Assembly: GCF_000620805.1 (NCBI RefSeq)
Contig: NZ_KK211187.1
Coordinates: forward strand, 114,894 to 178,893
DNA: 64,000 nucleotides
Reading direction: 5' to 3'
Source: Exiguobacterium undae DSM 14481
GTDB lineage: Bacteria > Bacillota > Bacilli > Exiguobacteriales > Exiguobacteriaceae
Shown: in pieces, positions 45,190-54,696 of the stretch
Layout: each line of letters starts with the position of its first letter
Numbering within the stretch: position 1 is the stretch's first letter
Translations under genes and position numbers: made by a program
The notes under the pieces: generated by a model
Told to the model about the DNA's origin: nothing
Seen by the model: only the letters and a program-made list of their open reading frames with translations
Databases searched by the model: none

Positions 45190-45372
45190 CCGAATTGGAG
45201 CGCTCCATACAACATACGTATGGCAATCGAACGGGTATTTCCCAATTCGACCAGCTTCGTCACGTCTGACACATGACGATACTTCGGCGGCATCACCTTT
45301 CGTTGATCGTCATTGTTGTCATCCTCAGATCAAGTACTCATTAAGACCGCGCCTCTACCTCATCGATAGAAT
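45190..45372 (-). ncRNA. Lysine riboswitch (L-box)
   Basis: On the minus strand the order GAGGTAGAGGCGCG, AATGAGTA, GGTGATGCCGCCGAAG, a hairpin closed by TCGAA/TTCGA, a second hairpin CCATAC/GTATGG, then GGAGCGCT matches the lysine aptamer core. The 3' strand of P1 (after GGAGCGCT) pairs poorly with the 5' GAGGTAG in my reading, so P1 may be altered. The terminator follows directly. Confidence 0.8.
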
Positions 45373-45403
45373 AGTCATATTCTTTTCATAAGAAAACCTT
45401 ATC

Positions 45404-45418
45404 ATATTTCAGAAAATA
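45404..45418 (-). promoter_or_regulatory. CodY-like box upstream of lysine riboswitch
   Basis: Minus strand TATTTTCTGAAATAT agrees with the CodY motif AATTTTCWGAAAATT at 12 of 15 positions. It lies just upstream of the riboswitch near the expected promoter. Confidence 0.4.
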
Positions 45419-45468
45419 GTTTCAAGTCTGTTTTTTTAGAAGTTAGCTAGTTTAAACGAAAAACTACA

Positions 45469-46209
45469 TTAAATCCTGAAGTACGAAACGAGCTGCTTCA
45501 TCAAATAATCCTTATTTTCTTCAAATTGCCGCTTCCGGTGTCCGTTCGCACCGGATGGATGGGGGAAGCCGAACAATACGGTGTGCTTCTTGATTCGTCC
45601 TTGGTGAAGCAACGTCCGGACCGTCGACTCGACGACCCGTCCGAACGGGACCAGGATGACCGGATGGGGTAACTGATTCAGTTCAGCGGCAAAATGTTCA
45701 TACGCATAGTGTTGCAATAACGGGCTTCGGTCAATCTTTGGTTGATGTCCCGTATAGTTTTTATCGCGGTAAAAAACCGGATGTCTGAGGATGGAAGTCA
45801 TGTGCAGCAGTTCCTGATGGGTATGGAATAAAGCAGCTGTTGAAGGGATTTCAAGCAACTGATTTAAACCCAGTTCATCCAGCATCACGGTCAGGTTGCG
45901 CCGCATCGGTCCAGCAAAACTGGCGCTGTATTTGACGATCTTTGAAGTCTCTTCGATGGTCGCGCCATGGTGAAACGCGTCGGCGGCTTCTTCATAGGCA
46001 ATCCGCATCTGTTCAAATCCGGGGGTGATCCCGATGAAAACGATCTTCGCAGAACGATTGATGTATTCTCCGATCGGTGAGTAATAAACGGATAACTCGT
46101 GATCCTGTTGTAATAAGAAACTATCCACGCACAAGTCTTGGCGCGTCAAGGACCGATCAATCGGCAAGTCGCGAATGACCCGTTCAAAAATAGATAATGA
46201 ATTCAGCAT
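45469..46209 (-). CDS. Uracil-DNA-glycosylase-like protein
   Basis: A 246-residue protein with the UDG fold signature. KIVFIGITPGFEQMRIA carries the G-x-x-P-G catalytic-strand motif, and GFPHPSGANGHRKRQFEENK contains the HPS motif of UDG family proteins that insert into DNA. The usual NPG is replaced by TPG. This could be a uracil or mismatch glycosylase, or a non-catalytic relative. ATG 46209 has agaggac just upstream; the longer ORF to 46269 adds a hydrophobic, unlikely extension. Confidence 0.65.
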   Translation of the reverse strand: MLNSLSIFERVIRDLPIDRSLTRQDLCVDSFLLQQDHELSVYYSPIGEYINRSAKIVFIGITPGFEQMRIAYEEAADAFHHGATIEETSKIVKYSASFAGPMRRNLTVMLDELGLNQLLEIPSTAALFHTHQELLHMTSILRHPVFYRDKNYTGHQPKIDRSPLLQHYAYEHFAAELNQLPHPVILVPFGRVVESTVRTLLHQGRIKKHTVLFGFPHPSGANGHRKRQFEENKDYLMKQLVSYFRI

Positions 46210-46310
46210 GATAAGTCCTCTCTCTTTCTGTATTGGACTTATGATAACAAATAATGGTATTACATACAATTTACACCCATATCAATATAGTAAGGGGTGT
46301 CTGAAGGATT

Positions 46311-46342
46311 AAAAAACCTTGCGACCAAAAGTGGAAGCAAGG
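46311..46342 (-). terminator. Terminator of the IsdG-like gene
   Basis: Minus strand CCTTGC/GCAAGG with inner CCA/TGG arms, then T6. Confidence 0.75.
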
Positions 46343-46361
46343 CAGTTGTACAAATGGATCA

Positions 46362-46691
46362 TCAAGAAATTCGTTCTTTGACAGAAGCGACTTCATACGT
46401 GATGATTTCACTTCCAAGCATCGGCGACTCTTCTTGTTTGCCGTCCGTCGGGGCAGGCCGTTTGTGTGACGCTTTGAAATCGTCACTGTTGCGCCACGCT
46501 TCAAAGTGTTTCATGTCTTCCCAGTACATGTTGACATTCATTTCATCATGTTCTTCGAGTCCTTGCGTCAACAACACTTCGACCCGAACAAATCCTTCCA
46601 TCGAGTCGAGACCGCTTGGACGCGTGAAACGTGGGGCAAGTGCGGCCGCCATCCCTTTTTTGACCTTGATCCGGTTCGTCACAACGATCAT
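46362..46691 (-). CDS. Heme-degrading monooxygenase, IsdG-like
   Basis: A 109-residue antibiotic-biosynthesis-monooxygenase fold protein. The IsdG/IsdI active-site triad is in place: Asn6 (VTNRIKVKKG), Trp66 (FEAWRNSDDF) and His76 (KASHKR). A glycine-containing MEGFVRVEVLLTQ segment precedes. It would open heme to release iron. The start follows aagggga. It is divergent from the methyltransferase gene. No clear Fur box was seen in the shared 82-bp region. Confidence 0.85.
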   Translation of the reverse strand: MIVVTNRIKVKKGMAAALAPRFTRPSGLDSMEGFVRVEVLLTQGLEEHDEMNVNMYWEDMKHFEAWRNSDDFKASHKRPAPTDGKQEESPMLGSEIITYEVASVKERIS

Positions 46692-46773
46692 ACAAACATC
46701 CCCTTTTATCGAGTTACGTACTTCTTAAGTATAGTACGATGGACACAACAATGCTTGAAAGAAGGAATCTTAG

Positions 46774-47406
46774 ATGAATGAAAAAGAGTACGAAGAACGA
46801 TTGCGAATCGAGACGATTGATATCCAACACCTCTATAACGCATTTAGTCACTACAACCGCTATGAACCGACTCCTTATGCGGCGCTTGAGGAGCTGTGTG
46901 CCGTTTATTCGTTTGATCAGACCGATACGGTGGTCGATTTCGGATGCGGCAAAGGACGACTGAATTTTTATCTGCACGATCGGTTTGATTGCTCCGTCAT
47001 CGGTGTCGAGATGAACGGTCAATATTATCAGGATGCGCTCACGAATCAGATGGCGTATACGAAAAAAATGAAGAAGCGGCGGGGAAGCATCCGTTTTGAG
47101 CAGACCTATGCAGAAGCGTACCCGATTCCCGATGATGTCACGAAATGTTATTTCTTTAATCCGTTTTCTGTGCAAATCTTCATGAAGGTCGTAGACAATA
47201 TCTTAGCCTCGATCGAACGCCGTCCGAGACCGGTGGATCTAATTCTGTATTATCCGGCAGACGAGTACCGGTATTTTTTAGAGCATCAGACGGTATTCGA
47301 GCAAGTCGACGAAGTTCGGTTAAAAGAATTGTTCGACAAAAATCATGACGAACGGTTTGTCATTTATCGGACTGATTTGTCCCAAGAAGTGCCAAAACGG
47401 GTATAA
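46774..47406 (+). CDS. Class I SAM-dependent methyltransferase
   Basis: A 210-residue protein with the SAM-binding motif VVDFGCGKGRLNFYLHD near residue 55, an acidic residue at the end of strand 2 (VIGVEMNG), and YFFNPFSVQIF in the position of motif IV. The substrate is unknown; N-terminal YNRYEPTPYAALEEL is shared by small bacterial N-methyltransferase-like proteins. The site aagaagga precedes ATG. The ABC transporter starts 41 bp later. Confidence 0.82.
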   Translation: MNEKEYEERLRIETIDIQHLYNAFSHYNRYEPTPYAALEELCAVYSFDQTDTVVDFGCGKGRLNFYLHDRFDCSVIGVEMNGQYYQDALTNQMAYTKKMKKRRGSIRFEQTYAEAYPIPDDVTKCYFFNPFSVQIFMKVVDNILASIERRPRPVDLILYYPADEYRYFLEHQTVFEQVDEVRLKELFDKNHDERFVIYRTDLSQEVPKRV

Positions 47407-47446
47407 GGTACTAACGACGATCTCCAAAAGAAGTGAGGCGATTGGG

Positions 47447-48328
47447 ATGATTCACTTGGACCACGTGACGAAAGAATTTGCCCCGAAACGAGGATTGTTT
47501 GACGTCAGTTTTACGGTGGAACCGGGGATGGTGTTTGGTTTCATCGGACCGAACGGTGCCGGGAAATCAACCGCCATCCGGCAATTGATGGGATTGATTC
47601 AAGCAGATACGGGGCGTGCGACAATCGGCGGATTTGATTGTTGGAATCAATCGGAAGAGGTCAAACGTCTGGTCGGTTATTTACCGGGAGAAATCAATCT
47701 GCCGGGCGACTTCACCGGAGAACAGGTGTTGCAGTTGATGCAAAAACTGCATCACAGTTCGCCGCAGCGACAGCAGGAGTTGCTCAATCGGTTTCCGTTT
47801 GAGACGAAAACCAAGATTCGGAAGATGTCAAAAGGGATGAAACAAAAACTGGCTTTGGTCGGCTGTTTCATGAAGGATGCACCGGTCTACCTGCTCGACG
47901 AGCCGACGAGCGGGCTCGATCCGCTGATGCAGGAACATTTTTTAGACTTGATCGACATCGAACGGCAACGCGGAAAGGCGATTTTGATGAGTTCACACCA
48001 TTTTCCGGAGATGGAAAAATCGTGTGACCGGGCCGCCTTGATCAAAGAAGGACGGATCATCGTGGAAGCGGACATTCATGAGCTGGTCCGTTCAAGTCGG
48101 AAACAATATACGATCGAATTTGGACTCGAGGCAGAGGCGGAACAATTTGCGCTGCAGATCGGCAGTCAACGACTTCAGAAGCAGGTCTCGTTTGTCACGG
48201 GTCACGAACTGACGTTAAATCAGATCATTCACCTGTTAACAGCGTACGATGTCCGGACGATTCAATCGTCAGCGGATGACTTGGAACATGTCTTCTTACA
48301 TTATTACGGTGAGGAGGAATCATCATGA
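47447..48328 (+). CDS. ABC transporter ATP-binding protein
   Basis: A 293-residue ABC-2 type ATPase: GPNGAGKST (Walker A, about residue 37), KMSKGMKQKLALVGCF signature region (MSKGM), LLDEPTSGLDPL (Walker B and D-loop), SHHF switch region, plus a C-terminal extension (about 220-293) typical of exporters. ATG 47447 is preceded by aagtgagg; the ORF start at 47345 lies inside the methyltransferase gene. It overlaps its permease by 4 bp (ATGA). Confidence 0.9.
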   Translation: MIHLDHVTKEFAPKRGLFDVSFTVEPGMVFGFIGPNGAGKSTAIRQLMGLIQADTGRATIGGFDCWNQSEEVKRLVGYLPGEINLPGDFTGEQVLQLMQKLHHSSPQRQQELLNRFPFETKTKIRKMSKGMKQKLALVGCFMKDAPVYLLDEPTSGLDPLMQEHFLDLIDIERQRGKAILMSSHHFPEMEKSCDRAALIKEGRIIVEADIHELVRSSRKQYTIEFGLEAEAEQFALQIGSQRLQKQVSFVTGHELTLNQIIHLLTAYDVRTIQSSADDLEHVFLHYYGEEESS

Positions 48329-49131
48329 TGACCATCATTTGGTCGTTGTTGAAACACAACGGAAAACCGATCACGGCGTATGCGATCGGCACCAGTCTGT
48401 ATTTGTTGATGCTTGCGGCACTCTACCCCTCGATGATGAAGACCGGATTGCTCGAAGCGAAACTTCAAGCGTTGCCGCCGGAAGTCTTAAAAGCTTTTCA
48501 ATACGACAAGGTGACCGGTTTTGATAATGTGCTTGATTTACTTGGCGGGAATTATTACGGACTGATCTTTCAAATCATCGCGTCTCTGTTCTTGTTATCG
48601 CTTGCCGCCCGTCTGTTGGCACGACCGATCGATAATGGCGAACTGATTTTATACTTGGCAGCACCGATTACCCGGCATCAATATACGACGGCCGCAATGA
48701 TCGTGATGATGCTCGCCAGTACATGCCTGGTAGTATGCAATACGCTCGTCTTGCTGCTCGCGGACTGGTTTGTTTCCGGAGTGTCGATTGATGGGCTGAC
48801 CTTGATTCGTTTTCAAGTGAACGCACTGTTGTTACTGTATGCCATTGGTGGATTCACGTTGTTTATTGCCACCTTGTTTGATGATGAGCGGCGTGCTTTT
48901 TCGATTGCTGGCAGTGTCCTTGTCCTGTCGATTGTCCTGACGATCGGATCCGGTCTCAGTGAAAAAGTGGAATGGATGCGTTACGGCTCGATTTTCAGTC
49001 TGTTCAATACCCAACAATTATTAGAAGGAACTGATCAGTTTTTGATCCACCTTCTGATCCTTGCGAGTATCAGCCTGATTTTCCATATCGGGGCATTTTT
49101 GAGTTTTCGAAAACGAAGTTTGTCGATTTGA
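48325..49131 (+). CDS. ABC-2 type permease
   Basis: A 268-residue membrane protein with six hydrophobic segments: helix 1 near residue 20, FQIIASLFLLSLAARL, MIVMMLASTCLVVCNTLVLLLA, LLLLYAIGGFTLFIATLF, VLVLSIVLTIGSG and LLILASISLIFHIGAFL. It fits the ABC-2 exporter pattern with a large loop after helix 1. It partners the ATPase just upstream, and its start overlaps that gene's stop. Exported substrate unknown; such pairs often serve drug or peptide resistance or lipid export. Confidence 0.85.
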   Translation: MMTIIWSLLKHNGKPITAYAIGTSLYLLMLAALYPSMMKTGLLEAKLQALPPEVLKAFQYDKVTGFDNVLDLLGGNYYGLIFQIIASLFLLSLAARLLARPIDNGELILYLAAPITRHQYTTAAMIVMMLASTCLVVCNTLVLLLADWFVSGVSIDGLTLIRFQVNALLLLYAIGGFTLFIATLFDDERRAFSIAGSVLVLSIVLTIGSGLSEKVEWMRYGSIFSLFNTQQLLEGTDQFLIHLLILASISLIFHIGAFLSFRKRSLSI

Positions 49132-49275
49132 CACAACTGGACCGGAAAATAAGCCAAAGAAGACGCGGAAATTTACAGAAAGTGAACATTTAGGATTTGA
49201 ACGTTGCGTAAGCGGCTGATTTTTACTAAGATAAAGGAATGTTATAGTTCTGGAAAAAGAAATGAGGTCTCACTA

Positions 49276-50349
49276 ATGAATAAACCATCCATTTATGGAT
49301 TAACACTTGAGCAGATGACGGAATGGTTATCGCATCAAGGTCACAAACCGTTCCGAGCAAAACAAGTTTGGGATTGGCTCTATCGTAAACGTGTCACTAC
49401 TTTCGCAGAAATGACGAATGTCAACAAGGATTGCCTTGAGTTGTTAGATCAGAGTTTTGCGATTAATTCGATGACAGAAGCCGTGAAACAAGAATCAGCA
49501 GACGGAACAATCAAGTTCCTCTTCAAATTGTATGACGGTAGCTTGATTGAAACTGTTTTGATGCGTCACAAGTACGGACTTTCAGTTTGTGTCACGACGC
49601 AAGTCGGTTGTAACATCGGCTGTAGTTTCTGTGCGAGTGGTTTGATCAAGAAGAGCCGCGATCTCTCTGCTGGAGAAATTGTCGAGCAAATCATGAACGT
49701 TCAGCATCACCTCGATGCAGTCGGAAAAGAAGAACGTGTCAGCCACGTCGTCGTCATGGGTATCGGTGAGCCGTTTGATAACTTCGACAACATGGTCGAT
49801 TTCTTGAACGTCATCAAGGATCACAACGGTCTTGCGATCGGTGCGCGTCACATTACAGTTTCGACAAGTGGACTCGCAGATAAAATCTACAAATTCGCAG
49901 ATTTAAAACTTCAAGTCAACTTGGCGATTTCATTACACGCGCCAAACAACGAACTCCGCACACAAATCATGAAAATCAACCGTGCGATTCCGCTCGAGAA
50001 ATTGATGCCTGCCATCGATTACTACGTCAAGACGACGAACCGGAAAATCACGATTGAGTACATTCTCTTACGTGGTGTCAACGACCAAAAGGCCCAAGCG
50101 ATCGAGCTTGCGAAATTGTTCGAAGACAAACGCCACTTGACGTACGTCAACTTGATTCCATACAACCCGGTTGATGAGCACGGTCAATACCAACGGAGTA
50201 CGTCGGAAGACATTTCCACGTTCTACGACACGTTGAAAAAGAACGGTCTCAACTGTGGTGTGCGTCTTGAGCACGGTACGGATATCGACGCGGCATGTGG
50301 TCAGCTCCGCAGTAAACAAATCAAAAAAGATACAATTTCAGCAAAATAA
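49276..50349 (+). CDS. rlmN: Dual-specificity RNA methyltransferase RlmN
   Basis: A 357-residue radical-SAM enzyme that methylates C2 of adenosine 2503 in 23S rRNA and A37 in some tRNAs. CNIGCSFC supplies the [4Fe-4S] ligands; [11 protein letters not shown] contains the second catalytic Cys; [11 protein letters not shown] and [12 protein letters not shown] are family motifs. ATG 49276 is preferred since tgaggt stands upstream; the ORF can be extended to 49204. Confidence 0.94.
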   Translation: MNKPSIYGLTLEQMTEWLSHQGHKPFRAKQVWDWLYRKRVTTFAEMTNVNKDCLELLDQSFAINSMTEAVKQESADGTIKFLFKLYDGSLIETVLMRHKYGLSVCVTTQVGCNIGCSFCASGLIKKSRDLSAGEIVEQIMNVQHHLDAVGKEERVSHVVVMGIGEPFDNFDNMVDFLNVIKDHNGLAIGARHITVSTSGLADKIYKFADLKLQVNLAISLHAPNNELRTQIMKINRAIPLEKLMPAIDYYVKTTNRKITIEYILLRGVNDQKAQAIELAKLFEDKRHLTYVNLIPYNPVDEHGQYQRSTSEDISTFYDTLKKNGLNCGVRLEHGTDIDAACGQLRSKQIKKDTISAK

Positions 50350-50356
50350 GCAAGTC

Positions 50357-50388
50357 GAGCTTCCCGCCAACAGGTGGGAAGCTCTTTT
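50357..50388 (+). terminator. Terminator after rlmN
   Basis: 12-bp stem GAGCTTCCCGCC with GGTGGGAAGCTC (one G-U), AACA loop, TTTT tail. Confidence 0.85.
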
Positions 50389-50478
50389 GACGTCCTGTCG
50401 AAAGTAGCGCATAATGAGAGGTCACGTCTGATTCACTAATCACACTAAAAAAAACTACAAAATAAATGAGGTATTCTT

Positions 50479-51924
50479 ATGTCTAAAAAACCATTTACGG
50501 ATTTTCAACTCAGTGCACCGATTCTAGAAGCGATTGAACAACTTGGTTACCATACGCCGACGGATGTCCAGCAAGCAGTCATTCCGGTCGCTTTGTCAGA
50601 AAAAGATATCATCGTCAAATCCCGCACCGGCAGCGGAAAGACGGCATCTTTCGGGATTCCGCTCTGTGAGCTCGTCGAGTGGGAAGAAAACAAACCGCAA
50701 GCCCTGATTTTGACGCCGACACGCGAACTTGCATTGCAAGTCACGGAAGACGTCATGAACATCGGACGCTACAAGCGGATCAAAGCGACAGCCGTCTTCG
50801 GAAAACAGCCATTCCGCGGACAAGTGGCGGAACTGAAACAAAAGACGCATATCGTTGTCGGGACACCGGGTCGTGTCCTCGATCACTTGGAGCGGGGCAC
50901 GTTATCGCTTGAAAAGGTTAAGTACCTTGTCCTCGACGAGGCAGACGAGATGCTCAACATGGGCTTCCTTGATCAAGTCGATACGATTCTCAAACAGCTG
51001 CCCAAACAACGGACGACGATGTTGTTCTCAGCAACATTCCCGCAAGACATCCATCAGTTAAGTGACCGGTACATGCAGTCACCGAAAGAAGTTGAAATTA
51101 CGACGAAGGCAACGGAAATCGCCGAAATCGAACACAGTTATATTACAGTAACCGACAAAACGAAGTTTGCGATTCTGAAAGACGTCACGGTCGTCGAAAA
51201 TCCGGATCGCTGCATGATTTTCTGCCGGACAAAAGAACACGTCGATTTCGTCGCCCAAGGATTGGCCTCGATGGATTATCCGGTCGAAAAAATTCACGGC
51301 GGGATGGAGCAGGATGAACGCCTCGCCGTCATGAAAGCATTCCGGGCAGGCGAGTTCCGCTATCTCGTCGCGACGGATGTTGCAGCACGGGGAATTGATA
51401 TTGAAAACATCACGCACGTCATCCAGTACGATATGCCGGTCGAAAAAGAGAGTTATGTCCACCGGACGGGTCGGACAGGGCGTGCCGGAGCACTTGGAAA
51501 AGCGATCAGCTTAGTAACCGAGTCTGACATGCGTCGTCTGCGTGAAGTCGAACAGTACCGCGGTGAGGCGATTGAAAAACGTCAGGCACCAACTGAGCGG
51601 GAATTGATTCGGACGGCGGATGCGTTTGAAGAGAAAATTACGACGGCAGACGTCCGGGCCTCGAAAACGGAGCAACTTAACGCGGATATCATGAAGCTGT
51701 ATTTTAACGGCGGGAAGAAAAAGAAACTGCGTGCCGTTGATTTTGTCGGAACGATTGCGAAAATCGAAGGCATGACCGCTCAAGACATCGGGATCATCAC
51801 GATCCAGGATACGGTCACGTACGTGGAAATCCTGAATGGAAAAGGTCCACTCGTCTTGCGGGCAATGAAGACGACAAAAGTCAAAGGCAAACAGCTGAAG
51901 GTGTATGAAGCGTTTAAAAAATAA
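50479..51924 (+). CDS. dbpA: DEAD-box ATP-dependent RNA helicase, DbpA/YxiN-like
   Basis: A 481-residue RNA helicase. Motifs in order: [11 protein letters not shown] (Q motif), SRTGSGKT (I), PTRELALQ (Ia), GTPGR (Ib), LDEADEML (II), SATFP (III), ARGIDI (V), [10 protein letters not shown] (VI). The C-terminal part (about 400-481) fits the DbpA-type RNA-binding domain that recognises hairpin 92 of 23S rRNA. It is involved in 50S assembly. RBS atgaggt. Confidence 0.92.
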   Translation: MSKKPFTDFQLSAPILEAIEQLGYHTPTDVQQAVIPVALSEKDIIVKSRTGSGKTASFGIPLCELVEWEENKPQALILTPTRELALQVTEDVMNIGRYKRIKATAVFGKQPFRGQVAELKQKTHIVVGTPGRVLDHLERGTLSLEKVKYLVLDEADEMLNMGFLDQVDTILKQLPKQRTTMLFSATFPQDIHQLSDRYMQSPKEVEITTKATEIAEIEHSYITVTDKTKFAILKDVTVVENPDRCMIFCRTKEHVDFVAQGLASMDYPVEKIHGGMEQDERLAVMKAFRAGEFRYLVATDVAARGIDIENITHVIQYDMPVEKESYVHRTGRTGRAGALGKAISLVTESDMRRLREVEQYRGEAIEKRQAPTERELIRTADAFEEKITTADVRASKTEQLNADIMKLYFNGGKKKKLRAVDFVGTIAKIEGMTAQDIGIITIQDTVTYVEILNGKGPLVLRAMKTTKVKGKQLKVYEAFKK

Positions 51925-51940
51925 AGTACCCTGGGCGTTC

Positions 51941-51986
51941 AACCAGCCGTCTCAAGAGAACTTATCTCTTAGGACGGCTGTTTTTT
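51941..51986. terminator. Terminator between helicase and FAD oxidoreductase genes
   Basis: Outer arms CAGCCGTC/GACGGCTG, inner AAGAGA/TCTCTT. The left end holds an A-poor side; on the plus strand T6 follows. The minus-strand coding sequence ends inside this hairpin. Confidence 0.8.
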
Positions 51987-53283
51987 GTGTCAGGAGTTGT
52001 CCAAGATGGAGTCCGCTCGCAGCGGCTTGCGACAACGAATGCGTCACGCCGGAACAATCGCCGATGGCATACAGTCCCGGGATGTCCGTTTCAAAGGTGA
52101 CGGACGTCGACAGCATCGGAGCATAAAATTTTCCGTCCATGCCGTACAGCAATGTGTCGTTTGAGAGCGGCGTATCGAGCAACTGCTCAAGTCGTTCGAG
52201 GAACTCCAACAAGACCGTGATGTCCGTGCCTGGGACTTCCTCGATCAGATTCCCCGCTGTCGCTGCAAGTGTCGGGCGCACTTTGTTTTCGGTGAGAGCA
52301 CCTGACTGCGTCGAACGACCGGCCCGCAAATCCCCGAGTCGTTGCACGACAATCCGGTCCGTCCTTTGATTGATCTGTCCGATGACGGAAGCGGCATAAT
52401 GATTCGCTTCTTCGAGTGTCGCAAAATAGCGGGGTAAAAACAGCGTGAAGTTTAAGTTGGTCGTGCCGGAATCCTGTTCGCGGAAGTTTTGCCCGTCCGG
52501 CATGACGAGACCTTCTTGATGTTTGCGGATGATCCGTCCTTTCGGATTCATGCAGTATGTAACGGCGGTCCCTGCTGCTGACGCATAGGCCAATTTCGTT
52601 TCAAACGTGTCCTGTAACAATGTCCGGAATGCCGTTTCTTCCATCTCGATCCGGATGCCGAGGTCGAGACGGGTTTTGCTTTGAGCCAGACCTAACGCCT
52701 GAAGTTGCTCCTGCATCCAGGCAGTACCGGAGCGTCCGGTCGCGAAGACGACGCGTTGACTCGAAAATGTTTCGTGTTCAGTCGTGAGCAGAAATCCGTC
52801 TGTTTGCCGTTTGATTGTCGCAACAGCCGTCTCAAAACGAAAGGTAACGTGTTCGTGAAGTGCGGCTTCGAGCCGTCTTAAAATCCGTTCCGATAGTGCG
52901 GTCCCTAAATGCCGGACCGTCGTTTCGATTGTCTCCAGACCGGCCACTTTGGCCCGATCAGCTAAAACGGGATTAGACGTGGAGTACGACTCGACTTCAT
53001 CTGCTCCGTAGCGGCAAAGGAGCGCATCGACTTGGTGCATCAAGCGGAGCGTCGTCTCTGCTCCAAGCTTCTCGGCGAGTTCACCTCCGAATCCGGCAGA
53101 ATAGTTGTATTTTCCTTCTGATTTACCAAGTCCGCCAAAGCCAAGGTAGGCTTCCTGTTTCGTCCGTTGCGCAAGTGGTTTTCCGGCATCGATCAACAGA
53201 ACCGTCTGTCCCTGTTCCATCAGTTCATGGGCTAAAAAGATTCCGGCGATCCCGGCACCGATAATCGTGACATCATACATCAT
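51952..53283 (-). CDS. FAD-dependent oxidoreductase (NAD(P)/FAD, BaiN/HI0933-like)
   Basis: A 443-residue flavoprotein. MYDVTIIGAGIAGIFLAHELMEQGQTVLLIDAG is the FAD-binding dinucleotide fold; GLYAIGDCSGVTHSLSQAAASGLHLG near residue 410 is the second FAD contact. The arrangement fits COG2509-type dehydrogenases of unknown substrate. Its last codons lie in the stem of the terminator shared with the helicase gene. The start follows aaggagc, and two adjacent ATG codons are possible. Confidence 0.82.
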   Translation of the reverse strand: MMYDVTIIGAGIAGIFLAHELMEQGQTVLLIDAGKPLAQRTKQEAYLGFGGLGKSEGKYNYSAGFGGELAEKLGAETTLRLMHQVDALLCRYGADEVESYSTSNPVLADRAKVAGLETIETTVRHLGTALSERILRRLEAALHEHVTFRFETAVATIKRQTDGFLLTTEHETFSSQRVVFATGRSGTAWMQEQLQALGLAQSKTRLDLGIRIEMEETAFRTLLQDTFETKLAYASAAGTAVTYCMNPKGRIIRKHQEGLVMPDGQNFREQDSGTTNLNFTLFLPRYFATLEEANHYAASVIGQINQRTDRIVVQRLGDLRAGRSTQSGALTENKVRPTLAATAGNLIEEVPGTDITVLLEFLERLEQLLDTPLSNDTLLYGMDGKFYAPMLSTSVTFETDIPGLYAIGDCSGVTHSLSQAAASGLHLGQLLTQKTAVLRDKFS

Positions 53284-53355
53284 TTGACCAGCTCCTTTTG
53301 GTCAGTATACAAAAAAACCGGATTCCTGTTGAGGAATCCGGTCGGTTGTTTGTGA

Positions 53356-53991
53356 TTATTTCCAGTCTGTGATGTCGTTGATCGGCAGACGAACGGATGG
53401 GTAACCAGCGTCAACTGCTTTTCCGATCGAAAGGAGCATGACAGGAAGGTAACGGTCTTTATCCATACCGAAGGCTTCAGCGATTTGATCTTTTTCGTAG
53501 CCGCCGATTGGGTTTGTATCATAACCGTGCGCACGTGCCACAAGCATCAATTGCATTGAGACGAGACCTGAATCGATCAAGATGCTGTCGCGAAGTGTCT
53601 CTGTATCTTCCGGGCTGTAGAAGCCTTTGATGGCAGGGACTTGGCGGTCACGGACTTCTTGCGGCATCAAGCCTTTTTCAACAGCCATATCATAGATTGT
53701 ATCGATGCTGTCGACTGCATTCATATCACCGAAGACAGCGATGACAGCAGATGATGTCTCGACTTGCACTTGGTTGAATTTAGCGAGTGGTGCAAGTGTC
53801 GCTTTCCCTTCAGCGCTGTCGATGACGAGGAAACGCCACGGCTGCATGTTGACTGAAGAAGGAGCAAGTGTTGCTTCTTCAAGAATTTGTGTCATTTCTT
53901 CTTTAGAAATTTTGACGTTCGTGTCGTAGTTGCGGATTGAGCGGCGTCCTTTAACGATTTCCATAAAATCTGTAGTTGTTTGAGTTGTCAT
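53356..53991 (-). CDS. Nitroreductase family protein, copy B
   Basis: A 211-residue FMN-dependent oxidoreductase: KGRRSIRNYD is the FMN-binding start, APSSVNMQPWRFLVID holds the conserved S-x-x-N-x-Q-P-W motif, and GYDTNPIGGYEK carries the second FMN loop. It is about 90% identical to the next gene upstream; 18 of 20 differences lie in residues 93-135, the region around the substrate cap. Probably the third gene of a marR-nitroreductase operon; it uses NAD(P)H to reduce nitro or quinone compounds. Confidence 0.9.
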   Translation of the reverse strand: MTTQTTTDFMEIVKGRRSIRNYDTNVKISKEEMTQILEEATLAPSSVNMQPWRFLVIDSAEGKATLAPLAKFNQVQVETSSAVIAVFGDMNAVDSIDTIYDMAVEKGLMPQEVRDRQVPAIKGFYSPEDTETLRDSILIDSGLVSMQLMLVARAHGYDTNPIGGYEKDQIAEAFGMDKDRYLPVMLLSIGKAVDAGYPSVRLPINDITDWK

Positions 53992-54045
53992 AGTAATAAT
54001 CTCCCTTTTTGTTTGTTCTCTGTTTTTGGTTAGTACGGGTACTGC

Positions 54046-54681
54046 TTATTTCCAGTCTGTGATGTCGTTGATCGGCAGACGAACGGATGGGTATCCAGCG
54101 TCGACGGCTTTTCCGATTGATAGAAGCATGACCGGAACGTAACGGTCTTTCTCCATACCGAAGGCTTCGGCGATTTGATCTTTTTCATAGCCGCCGATTG
54201 GGTTAGTGTCATAGCCGTGCGCACGGGCAACGAGCATCAATTGCATCGAGACGAGACCTGAATCAATCAAGATGCTGTCTTTGAGAGCACTCGCCGGAAC
54301 GCTTTCGTACATGCCTTGAATCGCAGGTACTTGACGATCGCGGACTTCTTGCGGCATGAGCCCTTGTGCAACTGCTGTATCATAAATGTTTTCGAGTTGA
54401 TCGATCGCGTTCATGTCACCAAAGACAGCGATGACAGCGGATGATGTCTCAACTTGGACTTGGTTAAATTTAGCGAGCGGTGCAAGTGTCGCTTTTCCTT
54501 CAGCACTGTCGATGACGAGGAAACGCCATGGTTGCATGTTGACTGAAGAGGGAGCAAGTGTTGCTTCTTCAAGAATTTGTGTCATTTCTTCTTTAGAAAT
54601 CTTGACGTTTGTGTCGTAGTTCCGGATCGAGCGGCGTCCTTTGACGATTTCCATGAAATCAGTTGTAGTTTGTGTAGTCAT
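54046..54681 (-). CDS. Nitroreductase family protein, copy A
   Basis: Twin of the preceding entry, 211 residues, with the same FMN motifs (KGRRSIRNYD, APSSVNMQPWRF, GYDTNPIGG). It is placed 15 bp after the MarR regulator stop codon and has an aaaggaga site. The near-identical start (to residue 92) and end point to a tandem duplication followed by change in one patch. Confidence 0.9.
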   Translation of the reverse strand: MTTQTTTDFMEIVKGRRSIRNYDTNVKISKEEMTQILEEATLAPSSVNMQPWRFLVIDSAEGKATLAPLAKFNQVQVETSSAVIAVFGDMNAIDQLENIYDTAVAQGLMPQEVRDRQVPAIQGMYESVPASALKDSILIDSGLVSMQLMLVARAHGYDTNPIGGYEKDQIAEAFGMEKDRYVPVMLLSIGKAVDAGYPSVRLPINDITDWK

Positions 54682-54696
54682 CTGACATTCTCCTTT

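Noticed and set aside
46692-46773. Possible Fur box between the IsdG-like and methyltransferase genes
   Set aside because: A CGTACT/AGTACG dyad is present, but it does not fit the Fur consensus, so no iron regulation is claimed.
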